Assembly (NCBI RefSeq): GCF_018323885.1
Contig: NZ_AP024585.1
Location: 2,728,001-2,792,000 of the forward strand
DNA length: 64,000 nt
Direction of reading: 5' to 3'
Origin: Citrobacter amalonaticus
GTDB taxonomy: Bacteria; Pseudomonadota; Gammaproteobacteria; Enterobacterales; Enterobacteriaceae
The notes beneath the pieces are model-generated. The model ran no database searches. It was not told where the DNA came from and saw only the letters and a program-made list of their open reading frames with translations. Made by a program: the position numbers and the translations under genes. Positions 31,312-40,263 of this stretch are shown here, piece by piece. Position 1 is the first letter of the stretch; each line of letters begins with the position of its first letter.

Positions 31312-32307
31312 TCAGACCGTACGCTTGGCTTTTTGTTTGTAACGGTCGAAGATCACTGCTGCCAGCAGGATCAAGCCGCGTACGACGTACTGGGCGAAGG
31401 GCGAAATGTTCAGCAGGTTCATCGCATTCTCCACGGTCCCCAGGATCAGGACACCCGCCACCACATATGAGATTTTTCCGATGCCGCCCTTCAGGGAAAC
31501 GCCGCCTAACACGCAGGCGGAGATGACGATCAGTTCATAGCCAATGGAGGTCATCGGCTGTCCACTTGTCATACGCGAGGCGAGGATAATCCCGGCCGCC
31601 GCAGAGACCAGACCGGAGAGCACGAAAATAATGATTTTGGTACGCACCACCGGCACCCCGGCCAGACGCGCCGCCTCTTCGTTGCCCCCAATCGCCAGCG
31701 TGTTGCGCCCGAAGGTGGTTTTGTTCAACAACAAGCCAAAGATAATCAGGCAGCCTACCGTGAGCCAGATCGGCGCCGGTAAGCCGAACCAGTTGGCGTA
31801 GCCGAGGGTAAAGAAGCGCTCGTCTTCAATCCCCACCGCTTTACCGTCGGAAATGATGTATGCCAGACCACGGACGATTTGCATCGTTGCCAGCGTGGTG
31901 ATCAGCGCGTTGATCTTGAGTTGTGCAATCACGAAGCCGTTAACCAGCCCGCACAGCACCCCCAGCAACAGACCCGCCCCCACGCCAATCCACAGGCTTT
32001 CGGTCATGTTGATGACCACCGCCGTGGTCACCCCGGCACAGGCAATCACCGACGCCACGGACAGGTCAAAATCTCCTGATGCCAGGCAGAACAACATGCC
32101 GCAGGCCACCATGCCCGACATGGAGATCGCCAGCCCCAGCCCTTTCATGTTGATGAATGTTGCGAAGTTCGGCACAAAAATAGCGCAGGCGAGGAACAGG
32201 ACGGCGAAGACCACCAGCATGCCATACTGGTCCCAGATACGTCCCAGGCTAAAGGGTGATGGCGACTTTGGTGCGCCCGATCCGGAAGTTGTTACGGAAG
32301 ACATCAT
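31312..32307 (-). CDS. araH: L-arabinose ABC transporter permease AraH
   Basis: 331-residue inner-membrane permease of the ribose/arabinose/galactose class with about ten hydrophobic segments. Signature segments include FCLASGDFDLSVASVIACAG and AIGGNEEAARLAGVPV. It works with AraF and AraG for high-affinity L-arabinose import. It lies 11 bases after araG. Confidence 0.97.
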   Translation of the reverse strand: MMSSVTTSGSGAPKSPSPFSLGRIWDQYGMLVVFAVLFLACAIFVPNFATFINMKGLGLAISMSGMVACGMLFCLASGDFDLSVASVIACAGVTTAVVINMTESLWIGVGAGLLLGVLCGLVNGFVIAQLKINALITTLATMQIVRGLAYIISDGKAVGIEDERFFTLGYANWFGLPAPIWLTVGCLIIFGLLLNKTTFGRNTLAIGGNEEAARLAGVPVVRTKIIIFVLSGLVSAAAGIILASRMTSGQPMTSIGYELIVISACVLGGVSLKGGIGKISYVVAGVLILGTVENAMNLLNISPFAQYVVRGLILLAAVIFDRYKQKAKRTV

Positions 32308-32318
32308 TCTCTCCTTTC

Positions 32319-33833
32319 TCAGGCGACAGCCTGGCTAACTTTAGGCATCGCAAGGCTTAGCGCCTGGCGCTCATCCGCCTGTTCGTGAAGTAATTCCCCG
32401 GCGATCTCTCCTTCCCGCATCACCACAATGCGGTCAGCCACGCCGAGGACTTCCGGCAGGTCACTGGAGGCGAACAGCACGGCAACGCCGCGTGCGGCCA
32501 GGGCATAAATAACGTTATAAATTTCGTGCTTCGCGCCAACATCAATGCCGCGTGTCGGTTCGTCGAGCAAAATCACTTTCATCTCTTCCGATAGCCAGCG
32601 ACCGAGAATCGCCTTTTGCTGGTTACCACCGGAGAGATTCATAATTAACTGTTCGGCACTGGGGGTTTTGATATTCAGCGAGCGAATGTGTTGGTCAGCA
32701 TTGGTTTCTTCCCATCCGTTGTTGATCACACATCCCCCCAGCACATGCTTACGCCGGGCGCTGATGTTGATGTTGTCACGTACCGAATGCACCGGGATGA
32801 TCCCCTCCGCTTTCCGGTCTTCCGGGCACAGCATCATGCCTGCCGCGATAGCATTCGCCGGCTTGCGGATATCAATCGGTTTTTCGTCGATGTACACCTG
32901 CCCTTCGCTGATACGGGTGCCGCCAAATAAGCCTTTCATTAACTCACTGCGGCCCGCGCCTACCAGCCCAAACAGCCCAACGATTTCGCCGCTGCGTACC
33001 GTAAGGCTGATGGGTGTGCGTACGCCCTGCGCTTTTACGGCATGCAAGCGCAGGCGTTCTGCGCCATAGGGACGTGGCTGCCAGCCGTAAATATCGCCCA
33101 GATCGCGCCCAACCATCGCCTGCACCAGCGCATCGTGGTTGACCTGCTGCATGTCGGTAAAGGTTTTCACGTAACGGCCATCTTTAAACACGGTAATCGC
33201 ATCACTGAGCGCGAAAATCTCTTCCATGCGGTGCGAAACATACAGAATGACGCGCCCTTCTTTACGCAGTTCGCGTATCACCCGGAACAGGTTTTCGATC
33301 TCCCTTGCAGAGAGCGAACTGGTCGGTTCATCGAAGGCAATAATCTTGGCGTTGCGCGCCAGTGCTTTGGCAATTTCCACCATCTGCCACTGGCCGATGG
33401 AGAGATATTTCAGAGGGGTCGCAGGATCGATATCCATCCCCAGATGTTTAAGTTGTAAACCCGCTTCATAATTAAGCAGAGTGCGGTTCACAATGCCGCC
33501 TTTGTGTGGCAGTTGCCCGAGATAGATATTCTCGGCAACGGTCATCTCCGGCACGAGATGTAATTCCTGGTAAATAATGGCAACGCCGGCATTCAGCGCG
33601 GCGGTGGTATCCGCGAAGCGCATTTCCTGCTCGCGAATCGCCAAAGAGCCCGTGGTTGGCGCATAGTTACCGCTGAGAATTTTTAAAAGCGTTGATTTCC
33701 CGGCGCCATTTTCACCCATCAGCGCATGCACCTGACCGGCGTAACAGTCAAAACTGATATCCGTAAGCGCTTTAACGCCGGGGAAGGTTTTACCAATGCC
33801 GCGAAATGAGAGATACGGGGTAGACTGTTGCAT
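32319..33833 (-). CDS. araG: L-arabinose ABC transporter ATP-binding protein AraG
   Basis: 504 residues with two ATPase domains. The first has Walker [10 protein letters not shown] and Walker [13 protein letters not shown]; the second has a degenerate Walker A ([10 protein letters not shown]) but an intact signature ([10 protein letters not shown]) and Walker B ([12 protein letters not shown]), as usual in this family. It powers arabinose import. It is separated from araF by a REP-like palindrome. Confidence 0.98.
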   Translation of the reverse strand: MQQSTPYLSFRGIGKTFPGVKALTDISFDCYAGQVHALMGENGAGKSTLLKILSGNYAPTTGSLAIREQEMRFADTTAALNAGVAIIYQELHLVPEMTVAENIYLGQLPHKGGIVNRTLLNYEAGLQLKHLGMDIDPATPLKYLSIGQWQMVEIAKALARNAKIIAFDEPTSSLSAREIENLFRVIRELRKEGRVILYVSHRMEEIFALSDAITVFKDGRYVKTFTDMQQVNHDALVQAMVGRDLGDIYGWQPRPYGAERLRLHAVKAQGVRTPISLTVRSGEIVGLFGLVGAGRSELMKGLFGGTRISEGQVYIDEKPIDIRKPANAIAAGMMLCPEDRKAEGIIPVHSVRDNINISARRKHVLGGCVINNGWEETNADQHIRSLNIKTPSAEQLIMNLSGGNQQKAILGRWLSEEMKVILLDEPTRGIDVGAKHEIYNVIYALAARGVAVLFASSDLPEVLGVADRIVVMREGEIAGELLHEQADERQALSLAMPKVSQAVA

Positions 33834-33868
33834 AACGTCTCCGTGAGTCAGTATCGTTCTAACCGGTT

Positions 33869-33900
33869 GCCGGATGGCGACATGAGCGATGCCATCCGGC
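33869..33900. repeat. REP-like palindrome between araF and araG
   Basis: Perfect 10-base arms GCCGGATGGC / GCCATCCGGC with a 12-base centre. This is REP core sequence. In periplasmic-binding-protein operons such elements protect the upstream mRNA and allow more binding protein than membrane components. Confidence 0.8.
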
Positions 33901-33918
33901 TTTTCATTTGCTGTCGTC

Positions 33919-34908
33919 TTACTTACCGCCTAACCCTTTTTTCGCCAGCTCTTCTTTGAAGTTGTCACGGGTGATCAGCACCACGTCAGTCACTTCGGTG
34001 AATGCCGGTGGTTCTGCGCCTTTAGTCACCCAGTTGTAGAGCATTTCGCTGGATTTATAACCGTGAACGTCCGGGCTTGGCAGCAGTGAGCCATAGAAGC
34101 CGGTCGCCTGCCCTTTCGACAGTTCGCTCACTGCGTCAACGCCATTGATACCAATGCCGATCACGTCCGCCGCCTTAAAGCCCTGGCCTTCAGTGGCGCG
34201 CACGCCGCCGAGTACCGTGTTATCGTTCATGCCGACAATCAACCAGTGTTTAACTTCAGGGTGCTGAACCAGCATGGAGTTGGCGGCATCAAATGCGCCG
34301 GGGATATCGTTAGATTTGGTAGGAACCTGGTAGATCTGTTTTTCCGGGAAACCGGCGGCTTTCAGCGCTTCCATCGAGCCGCCGGTACGACGACGTGCGG
34401 TATCCAGTTCGTTGGCCGTAATCGCCATAACCGCGGTGTCTTTGACGTCCCAACCCCGTTTCTGCATCTCTTTATACAGTTCCTGGCCCTGACGTTCGCC
34501 GATTTTGGTTGCCGCCATCATCACCAACGGGACGGTATCCATCGGTTTGCCTTTGGCATTGACGAACTGATCGTCCACGGCGATCACTTTCATGTCGTAG
34601 CCGCGCGCCTTCGCGACAATAGCGGAACCCAGTTTTGGATCCGGGGTACAAATAACAAACCCCTTCGCCCCGCTCGCCGCCAGGCTGTCGATCGCATTCA
34701 GCGTCTTCTCGCCGTCCGGCACCGCAATTTTAATCACTTCAAAGCCCAAATCTTTCCCGGCTTTATCGGCAAATTTCCACTCCGTCTGGAACCAGGGTTC
34801 TTCCGGTTGTTTCACCAGAAAACCCAGTTTCATCGATTCTGCCATAGCGGATTGTGACATAACGGCAGCCAGACCGATGGCTGCCAGCGCTTTAGTGAAT
34901 TTGTGCAT
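33919..34908 (-). CDS. araF: L-arabinose-binding periplasmic protein AraF
   Basis: 329 residues with a signal peptide ([23 protein letters not shown]). Periplasmic binding protein for L-arabinose; the mature part begins [21 protein letters not shown], almost the same as Escherichia AraF. The start at 34908 is chosen from the signal peptide; the open frame has 15 more upstream codons. First gene of araFGH, normally controlled by AraC and CRP. Confidence 0.98.
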   Translation of the reverse strand: MHKFTKALAAIGLAAVMSQSAMAESMKLGFLVKQPEEPWFQTEWKFADKAGKDLGFEVIKIAVPDGEKTLNAIDSLAASGAKGFVICTPDPKLGSAIVAKARGYDMKVIAVDDQFVNAKGKPMDTVPLVMMAATKIGERQGQELYKEMQKRGWDVKDTAVMAITANELDTARRRTGGSMEALKAAGFPEKQIYQVPTKSNDIPGAFDAANSMLVQHPEVKHWLIVGMNDNTVLGGVRATEGQGFKAADVIGIGINGVDAVSELSKGQATGFYGSLLPSPDVHGYKSSEMLYNWVTKGAEPPAFTEVTDVVLITRDNFKEELAKKGLGGK

Positions 34909-35226
34909 GGTTAACTCCAGCTTTAGCGTCATTTTATGTAGGGTAATATTCAACGACTTTATGTAATTCAGACGAAAAACAAGGCATTACCAAAAGAACT
35001 CAAGATAAGTGCCAGTGCTGGAATAGTTGTAGCGGGAAATTGATTCTCCATAGGAGAGCGGCATCACACCGCAGAATTACAGTAATTGCGTACATAAATT
35101 CAGCGGAAAATGACATAAGAAATGGGGTAATTGTCAGACAAATAAAAAGTGACGTAGCACATTAATCCATAAGGTCAGCTCACAAATCCTTGTACCCGAA
35201 TACCCCTGTATTCGGGTACAAACGAA
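34909..35226. other. araF promoter region
   Basis: 318 bases upstream of araF. AraC and CRP sites are expected. On the minus strand TATGGAGAATCA and, further on, CCCGCTA recall elements of araI-type AraC sites, but their spacing differs from the consensus half-site, so no site is assigned. The far end carries the 14-base-arm palindrome after the DJ-1 gene. Confidence 0.5.
35190..35221. repeat. Long perfect palindrome after the DJ-1 family gene
   Basis: TTGTACCCGAATAC (35190-35203) and GTATTCGGGTACAA (35208-35221) are perfect 14-base arms around a 4-base loop, starting 6 bases beyond the stop of the DJ-1 gene. No T-run follows on the gene's strand. It may be a terminator-like 3' end or a protein site; its sequence is not REP. 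Confidence 0.6.
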
Positions 35227-35784
35227 TTACCACGGATAATAGATATGTTCAGCATGTTCACGAACGGGTTGGTCATCGCCTAACAAACGGGCTGACAGCG
35301 TCAGGGCAAAATCAAAAATATGGCCTAATCCTTTACCACTCAGGAGATGCCCATCCTCCACAACCGGCGCATCAACATAAACGCCATCAGTCACCGTTTT
35401 ATAGAGATCGCCTGAGCAGACATAACGACGCCCCTTCAGTAAGCCGTTGCCGCCTAATACACGAGCGGCCGCTGAACAAATGGGACAAATTAATTTTCCG
35501 GCGGCATCATGGCGCGAGACAAACTCAATAACCTGTGGATTCGCCGCCAGGTTTACGCTCCCTTGTGGGCCGCCCGGCAGCACCACCGCGTCATACAGGC
35601 GCTCCTGCTGCCCCGCCAGCGTGTAATCGGTGACCATTGGGACATTGTGGTAGCTCACGACGGCGCGAGATTCCGCGCAGGCCAGGGTATCGACGTCAAT
35701 ATTCAGACGACGCAAGATATCAATAGTAACGATCGCTTCCGCTTCCTCGAAACCCGATGCCAGCAAGACGGCCACTCTTTTCAT
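35227..35784 (-). CDS. DJ-1/PfpI (ThiJ) family protein
   Basis: 185-residue cytoplasmic protein of the DJ-1/YajL group. The conserved Glu near the N-terminus (LASGFEEAEAIV), the glycine-rich LPGGPQGS and the nucleophile-elbow Cys (ICPICSAAARVL) are in the expected places. Relatives act in protection from oxidative or carbonyl stress; the substrate here is unknown. Transcribed alone, divergent from ftnB. Escherichia has no gene here between araF and ftnB. Confidence 0.85.
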   Translation of the reverse strand: MKRVAVLLASGFEEAEAIVTIDILRRLNIDVDTLACAESRAVVSYHNVPMVTDYTLAGQQERLYDAVVLPGGPQGSVNLAANPQVIEFVSRHDAAGKLICPICSAAARVLGGNGLLKGRRYVCSGDLYKTVTDGVYVDAPVVEDGHLLSGKGLGHIFDFALTLSARLLGDDQPVREHAEHIYYPW

Positions 35785-36304
35785 TCAACTTTCCTCATTT
35801 ATTACAGGCTGATAACACCGAAAATGACGAATTAATCATTCGGTTATAATTGAACAAGATGTCGCTGCCCTGATTTTTTAGTAAGAGACAAACTGGCATT
35901 ATTTCTGCCATAACGGTTTCACAGGATTATTATCGCGGCAGGGACGGTAAAGATTATCAATATTCTGATATTACCACGCCAAACTATCCACTTTTGTGAC
36001 TTAAAACATCATTTCAAAATCATAAATCCATTCAAGTTTCAACAAAATCAATCAGATATATAATTTCACATTATGTTTACCAAATACAGGGTGATGTATT
36101 AACTTCAGTAATGTGTAAAAAATCATAAACAATACCACTTAAGGATTTTCTTATTCCGTTGATGCAGGTATGCTTATTTTCGATTCGCGATGGAATTGAC
36201 TCTTCGATCACATAATGGACTGGCAGAATGGACGTATTCTGCTAACAGTAAGTTGTGCAGATTAGCGCTGCACATCCCTTCTATCAGGAAATAAGGATAT
36301 TGAT
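35785..36304. other. Intergenic region between the DJ-1 gene and ftnB
   Basis: 520 bases, mostly AT-rich, between divergent genes. It must hold both promoters. No convincing small gene, consensus CRP site or terminator was seen. Confidence 0.5.
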
Positions 36305-36808
36305 ATGGCTGCAGTTGGAATGGTAAACAAACTCAATAATCAAATGAATCTTGAGTTTTATGCTTCCAATCTCTACCTCCATCTGAGTGAGTGGTGTTCT
36401 GAACACCGTCTGATGGGTACTGCGACTTTCTTACGTACTCAAGCCCAGAGTAATGTCACCCAAATGATGCGCGTCTTTAACTTCATGAAAAATGCCGGGG
36501 CGAATCCGGTCGTTAAGGCCATTGATGTACCAGGCGAAGACTTACATTCGCTGGAAGAACTGTTTCAGAAAACAATGGAAGATTATGAGCAGCGCGCCAG
36601 CACGCTTTCGCAGCTCACCAACGAAGCGGAAGCCCTGAACGATGCGCCTACCCTGAATTTTCTCCACGCTCTGGAAAAAGAACAGCAGCAAGATGGGCTG
36701 TTGTTACAAACGATTCTTGAGGAAGTGCGTAGCGCCAAACGCGCGGGACTGTGCCCGGAGCAGACCGATCAGCACGTGCTCAACGTCGTCAATTATCAAC
36801 AGCATTAA
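36305..36808 (+). CDS. ftnB: Ferritin-like protein FtnB
   Basis: 167-residue ferritin-fold protein close to Escherichia and Salmonella FtnB. The four-helix pattern is visible ([40 protein letters not shown]), but several ferroxidase ligands of FtnA are changed: the EEMTHM segment of FtnA is SNVTQM here. It is therefore not expected to store iron like FtnA; in Salmonella FtnB helps restore oxidised Fe-S clusters. Ribosome site AAGG lies 6-7 bases upstream. Confidence 0.95.
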   Translation: MAAVGMVNKLNNQMNLEFYASNLYLHLSEWCSEHRLMGTATFLRTQAQSNVTQMMRVFNFMKNAGANPVVKAIDVPGEDLHSLEELFQKTMEDYEQRASTLSQLTNEAEALNDAPTLNFLHALEKEQQQDGLLLQTILEEVRSAKRAGLCPEQTDQHVLNVVNYQQH

Positions 36809-36934
36809 TTGACCACGCTATTGGCCTGCATTTCACTCCCCGGCAGGCCAATTCGCAAAGCCTTTTCAGCCTGATGCCTCCACTTTGGGAGGCATTGCAA
36901 AAAGTATTTCTATAATATAAAACAACGGCTTATT

Positions 36935-37186
36935 TTAGTGCGCTTCGCCCTGCGGCGTGAATTTCAGTTCAATCAGTGCGATCGCTTTCTGGATAGCGCG
37001 CCGCGTGACGGGATCGGCAGCTGCGGGATGCGTTGAAAAATCAATGTTTTTCAGCTGGCTGGTCATTTTTTCGCGAACTTCAACGGGAGCAATCACGTCG
37101 AGAACATCGAGAATTTGTTTGATGACGAGCTGGCAGGCGACAACGTCAGAGACCAGTTCCTGATCGGCATTCAGCGGTTGGGACAT
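36935..37186 (-). CDS. yecJ: YecJ family protein (DUF2766)
   Basis: 83-residue protein starting [20 protein letters not shown], nearly the same as Escherichia YecJ. Soluble, function unknown. The start at 37186 is chosen by this match; the frame stays open upstream. It lies next to azuC on the same strand, separated by the azuC terminator. Confidence 0.93.
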   Translation of the reverse strand: MSQPLNADQELVSDVVACQLVIKQILDVLDVIAPVEVREKMTSQLKNIDFSTHPAAADPVTRRAIQKAIALIELKFTPQGEAH

Positions 37187-37278
37187 AGCAGGCGTTCCTG
37201 TTAGTGATGAAAGACCGTCATAGTACCGATTCAGAGGCCGAAACGATAGCCACACCTGACGCCGCGGACGACGGGTAT

Positions 37279-37305
37279 AAAAAAACCTGCCGAAGCAGGT
37301 TTTTT
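37279..37305. terminator. Terminator of azuC
   Basis: Perfect arms AAAAAACCTGC / GCAGGTTTTTT around a loop that reads TTCG on the minus strand, a stable tetraloop with a T-rich tail. It starts directly beyond the azuC stop. Nearly symmetric, so it may also act on plus-strand transcripts. Confidence 0.88.
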
Positions 37306-37306
37306 A

Positions 37307-37393
37307 TCAGCGGAACATATCGCCCGGCGGTACGTCTTTAAACGTTTTGCAATAATTTTCAAACATGCTTTTCAGGATTTTGCGCAGTTTCAT
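37307..37393 (-). CDS. azuC: Small membrane-associated protein AzuC, encoded by the AzuCR RNA
   Basis: A 28-residue protein: MKLRKILKSMFENYCKTFKD followed by VPPGDMFR. It differs from recalled Escherichia AzuC at only about two residues. The N-terminal half is a basic amphipathic helix suited to membrane association. In Escherichia the RNA (formerly IsrB) is dual-function: the protein associates with the inner membrane and aerobic glycerol-3-phosphate dehydrogenase, while the RNA also base-pairs with targets. A ribosome site (TTGGAG) precedes the ATG, and the promoter and UUCG terminator give an RNA of about 160 bases. Confidence 0.93.
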   Translation of the reverse strand: MKLRKILKSMFENYCKTFKDVPPGDMFR

Positions 37394-37442
37394 GCCATGA
37401 CTCCAACTATTTTGTTATGCAGGTGTTATCGTCTATGCGCAT

Positions 37443-37492
37443 ATAGTATGACCGTCATCACAAAAATCAACTACTTCGTGATTTTCATCACG
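37443..37492 (-). promoter_or_regulatory. Promoter and CRP-like site of azuC
   Basis: On the minus strand TTGATT (37470-37465) and TACTAT (37448-37443) are separated by 16 bases. Just upstream, CGTGATTTTCATCACG (37477-37492) has the CRP core GTGA-N6-TCAC. Its centre would be about 42 bases before the predicted start. Catabolite control of azuC is reported in Escherichia. Confidence 0.6.
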
Positions 37493-37606
37493 TTTTATAC
37501 TTAACATATTCTTTGCATTTGCGACTCTTTCACCGATAAATCAATTACCTACAGCAATATCAGTTCTGGTGAATTTTTATCGTTTTTTTTGAATGGCAAG
37601 TGCACG

Positions 37607-37837
37607 ATGCAAGAAGCTCGAACCACAGAAAGCAAACGAAGAATCTCTTCTGCCACCCAGATCACCTTCAGCACGCCTGTCTGGCTTATTTTGCTGGTGC
37701 TGTACCTCGGGATTCAGTTTAGCGGCATCAGCTTTCGTCTGGTTTTTGTGGTCATCGCGCTTATCTGCCTGACTGGCATGGTGGAGACGTTACGACTGGT
37801 GAAAGAGGCGGGCAGCGCGGTGTCTGCCAGGAAGTAA
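37607..37837 (+). CDS. Small putative membrane protein, function unknown
   Basis: 76 residues. A basic N-terminus of about 20 residues (ESKRRISS) precedes two hydrophobic segments (VWLILLVLYLGIQFSG and LVFVVIALICLTGMVETL). The ATG at 37607 has only a weak ribosome site; an in-frame TTG at 37589 is an alternative. Convergent with the RpiB-like gene across a REP-like repeat. Not recognised; coding status rests on the membrane-protein pattern. Confidence 0.55.
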   Translation: MQEARTTESKRRISSATQITFSTPVWLILLVLYLGIQFSGISFRLVFVVIALICLTGMVETLRLVKEAGSAVSARK

Positions 37838-37845
37838 AGTGGAAA

Positions 37846-37871
37846 GCCGGATGCGCATTACGCCCGCCGGC
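37846..37871. repeat. REP-like palindrome
   Basis: GCCGGATGCGCATTACGCCCGCCGGC sits between two convergent genes just after the small membrane protein gene. Its GCCGG ends and central pattern resemble REP elements; it may serve as a 3' end for both genes. Confidence 0.55.
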
Positions 37872-37884
37872 TTGTCAGCAAAAA

Positions 37885-38523
37885 TTAGCCGAGGATTTCG
37901 CGAACGAACGCTTCAATCTCTTTGCTCTGGCCATTTTCAAAGAAGCATTGCTGGAAACGCTGCCCAGAAACTGCCGTCTTCACCAGTTCCGGATCGATTG
38001 CACGCAGCGTATCAAGATAGTTGTCTTTAACGACCGCCGCTTTGACCTGGTTAAGGATCCCGGCGTTACGCACCTGCGGTTCTTTACGCTCTGGCGGGTA
38101 ACCTTCGCCATTGCGCCCCGTAAAGGCTTTCTCGAAGATAAAGCGCACGTTCAGTTCAGCACCCCAGCCAAACCCTTTCGCAAACGGCAGAGACAGCGCA
38201 TTACCGTTGTTAATCTGCGCGAACAGGAAGGCATCCGCCGGATCAATGCAGTAGCCACACACCACGCCCGGATGAATATTCAGTGACATCAACGCGCCCT
38301 GGCCTGTACCACAGCCGGTCACCACAAAATCAACCGCTTTTGAATTCAGCAGAATGCTCGCCATGATGCCAAGGTGGATATAGGTCAGGTGGTGGTCATT
38401 CTCGTCGCTCATCCCGACGTTGAATACCGGAAAACCCTTTTCATCCGCCACCGCTTTGAGCTCGCGGTGAATGATGGCGTTTTTACCCGCCTGGCTGTTT
38501 TCCATCATCAGTGCAATTTTCAT
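37885..38523 (-). CDS. RpiB/LacA/LacB-family sugar-phosphate isomerase
   Basis: 212-residue cytoplasmic protein. The catalytic Cys motif of ribose-5-phosphate isomerase B is clear (VVTGCGTGQGALMSLN), followed by GVVCGYCIDPADAFLFAQINN. It is about 60 residues longer than RpiB, with a C-terminal extension. It stands alone, so the substrate cannot be deduced from neighbours. Escherichia has no gene here between azuC and yecR. Confidence 0.82.
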   Translation of the reverse strand: MKIALMMENSQAGKNAIIHRELKAVADEKGFPVFNVGMSDENDHHLTYIHLGIMASILLNSKAVDFVVTGCGTGQGALMSLNIHPGVVCGYCIDPADAFLFAQINNGNALSLPFAKGFGWGAELNVRFIFEKAFTGRNGEGYPPERKEPQVRNAGILNQVKAAVVKDNYLDTLRAIDPELVKTAVSGQRFQQCFFENGQSKEIEAFVREILG

Positions 38524-38782
38524 TCTGTCTTCTCCTGAATGCGATGCGGGAAGTCCCGCCTTGAGTCATCACGATACCGCACAGTACTACTTAGCAAACA
38601 TACTTTCAAATTTTATGAAAGATGCTTTTAAAAATGAGGGGTAGCTTCACATTTTCTTCAGGTGACCGCAAAATGACCGTCGTCGTGTGAATTAGTCGTT
38701 GCTGATCTATAAGTTATTCAGGCCATTGAAACGCTGATGTGTGAATTAGGATAGCGTATCACCGAACATTCAGAGCGATACC

Positions 38783-39118
38783 ATGAAGACTCTTTTTATT
38801 GCCCTCTCACTGATACTCCTGACGGGATGCGCGATCAACAGACAGGCGCAGGTAAGTGATGCCAGCGCGACAACCGGCGTTGTGCGATTGACTTATGATC
38901 AGGCGATGCTGCAAAACGCCTATACCGACGATTATATCGCCCAGGGCACCGCCACACGCGCGTGTCAGCAACTAGGCTATGCCAGCGCCCAGCCATTCGG
39001 TCAACCCGTCAGCACCTGCAGTGTTTATGCTGGCTCCCTGTGTATGAACACGAAAATTACACTCTCCTGGCAATGTCAGGGCATCGCCATTTCGCAAGCA
39101 GCACCTCATTATTATTAA
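38783..39118 (+). CDS. yecR: Lipoprotein YecR
   Basis: 111 residues with a lipoprotein signal peptide and lipobox LLTGC (Cys16). The mature part (QAMLQNAYTDDYIAQGTATRAC) resembles Escherichia YecR, a lipoprotein whose expression follows the flagellar regulon there. No sigma-28 promoter was found just upstream here. Function unknown. Confidence 0.9.
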   Translation: MKTLFIALSLILLTGCAINRQAQVSDASATTGVVRLTYDQAMLQNAYTDDYIAQGTATRACQQLGYASAQPFGQPVSTCSVYAGSLCMNTKITLSWQCQGIAISQAAPHYY

Positions 39119-39300
39119 TTTACGGGCCAGTATTAACTGGCCTGATTTATCCCGCGCTAATTATTTTATAGCGCAAATGCGTTTTATTCCCATTCGTATT
39201 TTTAATAATTAAATTTATTATTTTACCTTTTGCAAATATTTAAATAACAAATTATAGTGACGCCACATCAACATATTTATGAATTTTGTGGAGCGAAGTC

Positions 39301-39798
39301 ATGCTGAAAACAGAAATGATCGACAAACTGAATGAGCAAATGAACCTGGAATTATATTCCTCCCTGCTCTATCAGCAGATGAGCGCCTGGTGTAGCTACC
39401 ACAGCTTTGAAGGTGCCGCCGCGTTCCTGCGTCGCCACGCGCAGGAAGAGATGACGCACATGCAGCGTCTGTTTGACTATCTGACCGATACCGGCAGCCT
39501 GCCGCGCATTAATACCGTCTCATCGCCTTTTGCTGAATATGCATCGCTGGATGAGTTATTCCGTGTGACTTACGAACACGAACAGTTGATCACCCAGAAA
39601 ATTAACGAGCTGGCGCATGCCGCAATGACCAGTCAGGATTATCCGACCTTTAATTTCCTGCAATGGTATGTTGCCGAACAGCATGAAGAAGAGAAATTGT
39701 TTAAATCGGTGATTGATAAATTAACGCTGGCAGGAAAAAGCGGCGAAGGTTTGTATTTTATCGATAAAGAACTGTCGACGCTCGATACCGCAAATTAA
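39301..39798 (+). CDS. ftnA: Non-haem ferritin FtnA
   Basis: 165 residues starting [20 protein letters not shown]. The main cytoplasmic iron-storage ferritin. Ferroxidase ligands are conserved: Glu in NLELYS, the Glu and His of HAQEEMTHM, and later Glu residues ([15 protein letters not shown]). The start at 39301 follows GGAGCGAAGTC. Iron-dependent induction is known in Escherichia and was not checked here. Confidence 0.97.
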   Translation: MLKTEMIDKLNEQMNLELYSSLLYQQMSAWCSYHSFEGAAAFLRRHAQEEMTHMQRLFDYLTDTGSLPRINTVSSPFAEYASLDELFRVTYEHEQLITQKINELAHAAMTSQDYPTFNFLQWYVAEQHEEEKLFKSVIDKLTLAGKSGEGLYFIDKELSTLDTAN

Positions 39799-39802
39799 TC
39801 AT

Positions 39803-39831
39803 AAAACGGTGAGGAAATTCCTCACCGTTTT
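39803..39831. terminator. Bidirectional terminator between ftnA and yecH
   Basis: Perfect 14-base arms AAAACGGTGAGGAA / TTCCTCACCGTTTT around a single base, with T-runs in both directions. It separates the convergent genes ftnA and yecH. Confidence 0.88.
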
Positions 39832-39832
39832 C

Positions 39833-40072
39833 TTAATGACGGCATATCTTGCTTTCGTGCGTAGAGAAACCGCCATCCTGAGCGATAAATTTCCCTTTCG
39901 CCGCCAGAAACGCCACCAGTTCTCCCGCCGTCATGTCCGACGCTGAGCAAGTATGAAAACGCGCCGCTTCGCCAAACCGCGCCTTAATCGCAGCTTCGAG
40001 GCTAGCCGTAGAATAGTTCTCGCCTGACTCAATCATCATATTCAACACTTCGTGACCGTGAACAGAATCCAT
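39833..40072 (-). CDS. yecH: YecH family metal-binding protein
   Basis: 79-residue protein starting MDSVHGHEVLNMMIESGENY, matching Escherichia YecH (DUF2492). His and Cys residues (HGHEV, FHTCSA, KICRH) suggest metal binding; function unknown. The ATG at 40072 sits at a better distance from GAGG than the in-frame ATG one codon upstream. Confidence 0.92.
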   Translation of the reverse strand: MDSVHGHEVLNMMIESGENYSTASLEAAIKARFGEAARFHTCSASDMTAGELVAFLAAKGKFIAQDGGFSTHESKICRH

Positions 40073-40154
40073 CATTCCTCCTCAATAAAGTGCGTAGCCT
40101 ACGGCGAAACGGCATCCGCTGCTTTGCGCCAACGCAGGTTGCGCTCATTTAGGG

Positions 40155-40195
40155 CGTAAATATTCTTATACAGTCGATGTAACGGTCATTTGACG
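40155..40195 (+). promoter_or_regulatory. Paired TyrR boxes and promoter of tyrP
   Basis: Box 1 (40155-40172) CGTAAA-N6-TATACA matches the TyrR consensus TGTAAA-N6-TTTACA at 10 of 12 positions. Box 2 (40178-40195) TGTAAC-N6-TTGACG matches at 9. The boxes are 23 bases apart, as in Escherichia tyrP, and box 2 overlaps a -35 hexamer (TTGACG) with TACCCT 17 bases downstream. Tyrosine repression and phenylalanine activation are expected by analogy. Confidence 0.75.
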
Positions 40196-40263
40196 AAAAT
40201 AGCGTTTTGCCTTACCCTGCGCCGCAGATCTAACCGTTGTTTTTCTCTGGGACAGTGTAAAGC

